Source: Bacteroidia bacterium (GTDB lineage: Bacteria > Bacteroidota > Bacteroidia > SpSt-205). From it: a stretch of DNA of 64,000 nucleotides. Under the pieces are notes generated by a model that was not told the DNA's origin, made no database searches, and worked only from the letters and a program-made list of their open reading frames with translations. This document shows positions 59,355-64,000 of this stretch, piece by piece. Position 1 is the first letter of the stretch. Every line of letters starts with the position of its first letter. The DNA lies in contig JAOAHZ010000011.1 of NCBI GenBank assembly GCA_026414975.1, positions 30,518 through 94,517 of the forward strand, in the 5' to 3' direction. Position numbers and translations under genes: made by a program.

Positions 59355-61070
59355 TCAGCCTTGTAGGCAATCCCTCACCCCTATCCAGCGAAACCGCTTC
59401 ACAACGAATGCCGCATCCGTAAAGGAGGCATTCCCAGCCGGATTACCACCCGTTCCATGAAAATCGGAAAAGGCTACACTCTGATTGATGAAGACTTGAC
59501 CCCGATAGTTGAAACTTATAGGAATAGCGGCTTCGGCAAGTAGGCGAATAGCTTTTTGTTTGAAGTCGGCGTCAGTGGTGTAAATCGCACAGGAGAGCAT
59601 ACCTTTTTCTCGAGCTATTTCATAAAGCACTTCCAGCCCTCGCTGAGCATTCTCTACGGGAATGGTCAGTAAGCGAGGACCAAAATGTTCGGTGCGAGTG
59701 AGACTTTCGTCAGACGGCTCCGCAACAATAGGCGTGAGCGTGCGGGCTGCAGCATACTGAGGATGTGTATAAGCTTGAGGAGCGCGGCGCACTGATGCCA
59801 TTTGGGCGAGCCGCTCTATTCGCTGTACGACACCCTCATTTTGCAACGCGCCTAACACGGCAGGGGCAGCCTTCGGATGGGAAGCTAAGTCCTCTATGGC
59901 CTTAGTCAAAGCAGCTACCACCTCTTCGTAAGATAGGATTCCTTGAGCCGTTCGGATGCCTTCACGCGGAATATAGATATTTTGAGGAGCAGTGCACATC
60001 TGGCCGCTATACAAACTTGCAGAAAAAGCAAGGTTTTTAGCTACAGCTTCCATGTCTTCTACGCTCTCTATGAGTACTCCGTTCACGCCCGCCTTTTCCA
60101 AAAAGGTTATTTTACCTGGCAGGCTCTCTAAATAGTTGCCGAACTCTGTGCTGCCTGTGTAGTCAATAATGCGAATAAGGGGATGTTCAGCTAAGGTCTT
60201 CGTGATAGGTTCGGCGACCGTATCGGGGATGAGCTGGACGATTGTCGGAGGAAGGCCGTATTCTTCAAAGGTGCTCTGTAGAATGGATACAACCACCGCA
60301 ATTGGATATATGGCACGCGGATGGGGTTTCATAAGTACGGGACTACCGACCGCTAAACTCGCATACAGGCCGGGTAGCACGTTCCACACAGGAAAGGTTG
60401 AAACACCGATATGCAGGGAAAGGCCTTCGGGTTGAGGGATAAAGTATTTATCAATCACCGCCTGTCCTTTACCGAGCTCACGGGTCCAACGCACATACGG
60501 AGGGATGTGAGAGAGCTCTTCATAGGCGACGGCGAGAGCTTCTACAGCTCGGTCGGCGGCATGAGGCCCCGAGGCTTGAAAGGCCATCATCCAGGCTTGA
60601 CCTGTGGTATGCATGGTGGCCTGAGCCACTTCGGAAAAGTGCTTAGAAAATCGGTGAATAGACTCCATCAATAGCCCTATTCTTTCTGTGTAGGGCACCC
60701 AACGCCAGCGACTCAGAGCCTCTTGGGCATGATACAGGGCTTCGGCTACATCTACTTGAGGGTAAGATATGCCGAGAGGTTCGCGAGTGTAAGGAGAAAC
60801 CTCGTCGGAGAGCAGCCAGCGCCGAGCAGGCTGCCTGAGCCGTTCAAAAGGACGATTGAGCTGGGACTTAAAAGCCGTCTCTCCTTGAGCGAGAACCTCT
60901 TCGCCATAAGCTTTAGGTTCCTCAGGAAAAGCACACCAATAAGTGCGACGGTGCCATGCTTCCAGTGCCTCTCGTAGAGAGGACTCATACTGTACCCATA
61001 GCGCTAATCGCCGGGCATCAGTTTCATAAAAGTTCATCCAAGCAAAAGTAGCCCAAATCTTCCTATCCAT
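59355..61070 (-). CDS. PaaN-like aldehyde dehydrogenase
   Basis: 571-residue ALDH-superfamily protein. The catalytic Cys is in YSGQMCTAPQNIYIP and the Glu in ITFLEKAGVNGVLIES; the N-terminal part has the long lead typical of the PaaN_2 group. The ending GTGGNPAGNASFTDAAFVVKRFRWIGVR is like PaaN_2 proteins annotated in phenylacetate degradation. The rest of that pathway is not in the window, so an orphan aldehyde-oxidising role, perhaps tied to the acyl-CoA metabolism around it, is only inference. Confidence 0.85.
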   Translation of the reverse strand: MDRKIWATFAWMNFYETDARRLALWVQYESSLREALEAWHRRTYWCAFPEEPKAYGEEVLAQGETAFKSQLNRPFERLRQPARRWLLSDEVSPYTREPLGISYPQVDVAEALYHAQEALSRWRWVPYTERIGLLMESIHRFSKHFSEVAQATMHTTGQAWMMAFQASGPHAADRAVEALAVAYEELSHIPPYVRWTRELGKGQAVIDKYFIPQPEGLSLHIGVSTFPVWNVLPGLYASLAVGSPVLMKPHPRAIYPIAVVVSILQSTFEEYGLPPTIVQLIPDTVAEPITKTLAEHPLIRIIDYTGSTEFGNYLESLPGKITFLEKAGVNGVLIESVEDMEAVAKNLAFSASLYSGQMCTAPQNIYIPREGIRTAQGILSYEEVVAALTKAIEDLASHPKAAPAVLGALQNEGVVQRIERLAQMASVRRAPQAYTHPQYAAARTLTPIVAEPSDESLTRTEHFGPRLLTIPVENAQRGLEVLYEIAREKGMLSCAIYTTDADFKQKAIRLLAEAAIPISFNYRGQVFINQSVAFSDFHGTGGNPAGNASFTDAAFVVKRFRWIGVRDCLQG

Positions 61071-61160
61071 GCGACACCCCCAAAGCTGAATCCCGCTCTA
61101 AGGCACCAAGGCGAGGACCCTAACCCACCAAAGTAGGAGGATAGCTACGAGTCTTTGACT

Positions 61161-61168
61161 TACCTTTG
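61161..61168 (+). promoter_or_regulatory. TAnnTTTG -7 box of the E2 gene
   Basis: TACCTTTG on the plus strand, 5 nt before ATG 61174. The box and the start codon nearly touch, as at other genes here. Confidence 0.6.
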
Positions 61169-61173
61169 ATGGT

Positions 61174-62514
61174 ATGGTAGAACTGACGCTGCCTAAGCTG
61201 GGGGAAAGCGTTACAGAAGCTCGCATCATTCGCTGGCTAAAGAAGCCTGGCGACCGGGTAGAAGCCGATGAGCCCGTTCTGGAGATAGCCACCGATAAGG
61301 TGGATTCTGAAGTACCAGCCCCCGTTTCGGGAGTGCTGACAGAGATTCGCGTAAAAGAAGGCGAGACAGTACCTGTGGGTACCCTACTAGCGCTGATTGC
61401 TTCTGAAAGCGAAGTAGTTGAAACCTCCCCTACCCCTCCTGCTCGAGAGGAACATCAGCCTGCAGCCCCAAACGGCAGTAAGCCTTCCTCCCCTTCTACC
61501 TCCAAAATCCCTGCCCGTCATGGGGAACGGTTTTATTCTCCCCTTGTTCGCACCATCGCCCAGCAGGAAGGCATCTCTCTCGCAGAGTTAGAACGCATCC
61601 CGGGTAGTGGGGCTGGGGGGCGCGTAACGAAAAATGACCTTCTGAACTACATAGCCCAGCGCCCTCTAACCCCTTCCCCTGTAACTCCAGCCTATCCGCC
61701 CCCCATCACACCGCCTCCTACACCTTCTCAACCCTCTTTAGAACAGATGGTAGCCTACCTCCAAGAGCACTTCATCCTTATACCGAGAAAGAAGTTTGCT
61801 CATGAAAGTGCCGAGGCAGTTGAAATGGACCGCATGCGCAAGCTCATCGCAGAAAACATGGTCTATTCTAAGCACATCGCTCCCCATGTAACCAGCTTCG
61901 TAGAAGCCGACGTAACGCATCTCGTGCTTTGGCGGGAGCAGGTAAAGAATGCTTTTGAAAAAAAGTATGGGGAAAAACTAACTTTCACCCACGCTTTCGT
62001 GGAGATATTAGCCAAAGTTTTGCGAGAGTTTCCCCAGCTCAATGCCTCTGTAGAGGGAGACAAGATTCTCTTCAAACGAGACATCCATATCGGTGTAGCG
62101 GTAGCGCTACCCAATCATAACCTAATTGTGCCTGTGGTACGACATGCCGATCGGTTGAGCTTAGCTGGAATAGCCGCTGCCGTAAATGACCTGTCGCGTC
62201 GAGCCCGAGCAGGCCAGCTTAAGCCAGATGAAATCACTGGAGGAACCTACACTTTGTCTAATGTGGGTACTTTCGGCAATGTCATGGGTACCCCTGTTAT
62301 TCTCCAGCCTCAGGTAGGCATCCTGGCCACCGGCGCTATTCGGAAGAAGCCCGCAATCCTTGAGACCCCAGCGGGGGATACCATCGGCATACGATATATG
62401 ATGTTTCTCTCCCACTCCTACGATCATCGGGTGATAGATGGAGCCTTAGGTGGAGCCTTTGTACGACGAGTAGCAGACTACTTGGAGAACTGGGACATGG
62501 CCAGAGAGGTATAG
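61174..62514 (+). CDS. 2-oxo acid dehydrogenase E2 (branched-chain or 2-oxoglutarate type)
   Basis: 446 residues: lipoyl domain (1-76, lipoyl Lys 42 in EIATDKVDSEVPAP), Pro/Ser-rich linker, subunit-binding domain (~120-160; YSPLVRTIAQQEGISLAELERIPGSGAGGRV), a second Pro-rich linker, and the catalytic domain ending in SHSYDHRVIDGALGG (His 418, Asp 422). The lipoyl segment LGESVTEARIIRWLKKPGD differs from the PDH type at 36-37.6 kb, pointing to a branched-chain or 2-oxoglutarate complex. E1 and E3 are not adjacent, so the substrate is open. Confidence 0.88.
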   Translation: MVELTLPKLGESVTEARIIRWLKKPGDRVEADEPVLEIATDKVDSEVPAPVSGVLTEIRVKEGETVPVGTLLALIASESEVVETSPTPPAREEHQPAAPNGSKPSSPSTSKIPARHGERFYSPLVRTIAQQEGISLAELERIPGSGAGGRVTKNDLLNYIAQRPLTPSPVTPAYPPPITPPPTPSQPSLEQMVAYLQEHFILIPRKKFAHESAEAVEMDRMRKLIAENMVYSKHIAPHVTSFVEADVTHLVLWREQVKNAFEKKYGEKLTFTHAFVEILAKVLREFPQLNASVEGDKILFKRDIHIGVAVALPNHNLIVPVVRHADRLSLAGIAAAVNDLSRRARAGQLKPDEITGGTYTLSNVGTFGNVMGTPVILQPQVGILATGAIRKKPAILETPAGDTIGIRYMMFLSHSYDHRVIDGALGGAFVRRVADYLENWDMAREV

Positions 62515-62532
62515 CTTCCGGAGGTGAGCCCA

Positions 62533-63999
62533 TCATCGGGTAGAAGTGCGGCGGCGGAATATCACCAGCTTATCTCGGTCCCATATTTTTTGCCAGTGCG
62601 GAGATTTTTCCAGAGAATCTATGTATGGCCCTATCTCTTGCGGGGAAAGTGGCCAAGGACCCGGGTCATCACGCAGTAAGGCAATGTATTCAGCTTTTTT
62701 TGAAGCAGGAAAGTGGTAATACTCCTCTCGAGCAGGAATGTGTGGCGCCAGTCGCGAGGGCGCACTCACCGCCGCTTCCCTTGGAATCACCCGAAGCCCC
62801 TCATGTACTTTTGAATAGCAGTATATTGACTGGTAATGCTTGGGTGAATACCACCGATGACGCTCAGGCTCATACCATTTAGAGTAGCGGCTATCCAGGA
62901 GAGAGATATTCATCAGATGAGCCCCCAAAGCACCTCCTACCAGGCATACCCAAAACCAGACGCTCCCCCTCCACCTTTCGGCAGTCCATAGTACAGCTAT
63001 GGGTAGCATAGCCGCAAACTCCATCCCATAGTGATAGAGCGTGCCCCAAAGCAAAGGATCAGCAGAAAGCAGCTTATACATATACACAGGGAGTAGTATG
63101 AGTAGAAATATCGGTTGAAAAACGAAGCTCCACCCTCCCGACCAGAGAACAGCCCAGTGTAGCTCAGGTTTGACCCCTACCATTTCGGGATAGGGCGTAT
63201 CAAAAAGTAGAGTCCAAATCAGCTGAGGACGCAGAAAAATAGTTTTGGCCACCCTTAGAAAAGAAAAAGAAGGCATCGGGTCTCGGCCTTGAAGAACGGC
63301 TATCGGATCATGCGCCGCTAAGTAGGCATACAGGTTTAGACGAGAATACCCTTTCTCACCGCCCTTGTATAGAAAATAACTTACAGCAAACCAGATGAGG
63401 GTGCCCAGTGCAGCCCAAATCAGCCACTTTCTATTCTCAGCCCTCCTGGAAATAAAAATAAACATGAGTAGAGCCATCCATACCCCCCACAAAGCGAAGT
63501 TTTCCTTTGCGCCGACAAAGAGTGCCCACGAGAGGATAAAAAGCCACTTGTTTTTAGTTTCAAATGCATAAAATGCCCAAGGTACCCATGCAATGCCGCT
63601 GATAAGTTCGTGCCAGTCCCACGCCATCAAGCTGGTCACTCCCCACATGCCAAAAAAGTGAATCATACCCCACATCCCCGCCTGCCATAGGCCCGTACGA
63701 TGCTTTGCATACACGAAGATTCCCACCGCCATAAATCCTACGAGTAGCCACTGATGGACTAAAAGCCCCCATGGTCCTCCAATCCAGTAAAAAGGCAGAG
63801 CAGTAAGAACGGATGGGGAAGCATGAGCATCGGTGCGCCAGTCCTGCTCATCCAGCCATGGATTACTCACACTTAGCAAGTTGGGTACTATATGCCCACG
63901 GCTATGATACTCCATAAGCTGTAGAGAGTAAGCTAAATCTCCAGCTGTTCGGAAATTATAGTGATTAGGGAAAGAAATTAGGCCGCATATAAGCATGAA
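62533..63999 (-). CDS. DUF2079 polytopic membrane protein (5' end at window edge)
   Basis: At least 487 residues with many hydrophobic helices. The pattern NHYNFRTAGDLAYSLQLMEYHS, then DAHASPSVLTALPFYWI and WALFVGAKENFALW matches DUF2079 membrane proteins, related to GT-C glycosyltransferases. The first ATG seen is 63996, but the frame stays open to the edge and the first membrane helix looks incomplete, so the real start may lie outside. It is convergent with the E2 gene, 18 bp apart. Confidence 0.8.
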   Translation of the reverse strand, partial: FMLICGLISFPNHYNFRTAGDLAYSLQLMEYHSRGHIVPNLLSVSNPWLDEQDWRTDAHASPSVLTALPFYWIGGPWGLLVHQWLLVGFMAVGIFVYAKHRTGLWQAGMWGMIHFFGMWGVTSLMAWDWHELISGIAWVPWAFYAFETKNKWLFILSWALFVGAKENFALWGVWMALLMFIFISRRAENRKWLIWAALGTLIWFAVSYFLYKGGEKGYSRLNLYAYLAAHDPIAVLQGRDPMPSFSFLRVAKTIFLRPQLIWTLLFDTPYPEMVGVKPELHWAVLWSGGWSFVFQPIFLLILLPVYMYKLLSADPLLWGTLYHYGMEFAAMLPIAVLWTAERWRGSVWFWVCLVGGALGAHLMNISLLDSRYSKWYEPERHRWYSPKHYQSIYCYSKVHEGLRVIPREAAVSAPSRLAPHIPAREEYYHFPASKKAEYIALLRDDPGPWPLSPQEIGPYIDSLEKSPHWQKIWDRDKLVIFRRRTSTR

Positions 64000-64000
64000 A

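Noticed and set aside
1..64000. CRISPR arrays, prophage, integrase or transposase genes
   Set aside because: I found no regularly spaced direct repeats with spacers and no recognisable mobile-element proteins on either strand.

Overview
The window looks like a mid-GC chromosome segment from the phylum Bacteroidota. Four large secreted proteins end in type IX secretion (T9SS) sorting domains. Many genes and a tRNA are preceded by the Bacteroidota promoter box TAnnTTTG. The window carries BshA (bacillithiol synthesis), a DUF3467 protein and several lipoprotein or AQ-ending signal peptides typical of the phylum. MurE has the DNPR signature of meso-diaminopimelate ligases and DapF is present, so the wall is of the DAP type. 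I cannot place it below phylum from sequence alone. I see no phage, insertion sequence, CRISPR array or integrated element.

Layout. 1-9.1 kb: part of a division and cell-wall cluster (ftsI-murE-mraY-murD, overlapping by a few bases), continuing without a gap into a CHAD-like protein and a giant TPR protein instead of ftsW-murG-murC. MraY has a PDZ-like insert. 9.2-12.9 kb: FadN-type beta-oxidation enzyme, alpha/beta hydrolase and a small membrane-anchored protein. 13.2-27 kb: DNA-repair genes (mutY, recG, ruvC) interleaved with surface or exported proteins (M43/CUB protease, a 1.1-kilo-residue glycine-rich PKD protein, a His-rich lipoprotein, a TonB-dependent receptor) and an fkbM-type gene broken by an 8-bp tandem duplication. 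27.4-33.7 kb: two tandem paralogous exported proteins, a nucleotide-sugar epimerase, pnp-rpsO, ybaB and a secreted EEP nuclease/phosphatase. 34-36.3 kb: sulfur module with a CstB-like persulfide dioxygenase/rhodanese and two single-domain rhodaneses, one of them a lipoprotein. 36.3-45 kb: PDH E2, indoleamine dioxygenase, flippase, IscA-like protein, dapF, mscS, DUF4230, rplY and tRNA-Arg. 45-50.3 kb: AsmA-like giant, DUF3467, two small exported proteins, bshA. 50.5-64 kb: SBBP-repeat T9SS protein, DUF2752, acsA, the propionate (methylcitrate) operon prpC-prpD-prpB, a PaaN-like aldehyde dehydrogenase, a second 2-oxoacid dehydrogenase E2 and a DUF2079 membrane protein running off the edge.

How the genes fit together. 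The short-chain acyl-CoA genes (fadN-like, acsA, prpCDB, two E2 subunits) point to heterotrophic growth on fatty acids and amino acids. The CstB/rhodanese set together with bshA suggests handling of sulfide and persulfide with bacillithiol as the likely low-molecular-weight thiol. The T9SS cargo and TonB receptor indicate surface digestion and uptake.

The most notable observations are: (1) a recurring TAnnTTTG box only 4-9 nt before start codons, implying leaderless or nearly leaderless mRNAs; (2) a PDZ-like domain inserted in the periplasmic TM4-TM5 loop of MraY; (3) a dispersed 35-bp perfect palindrome with identical arms at two loci and a variant at a third; (4) an 8-bp duplication breaking an fkbM gene.
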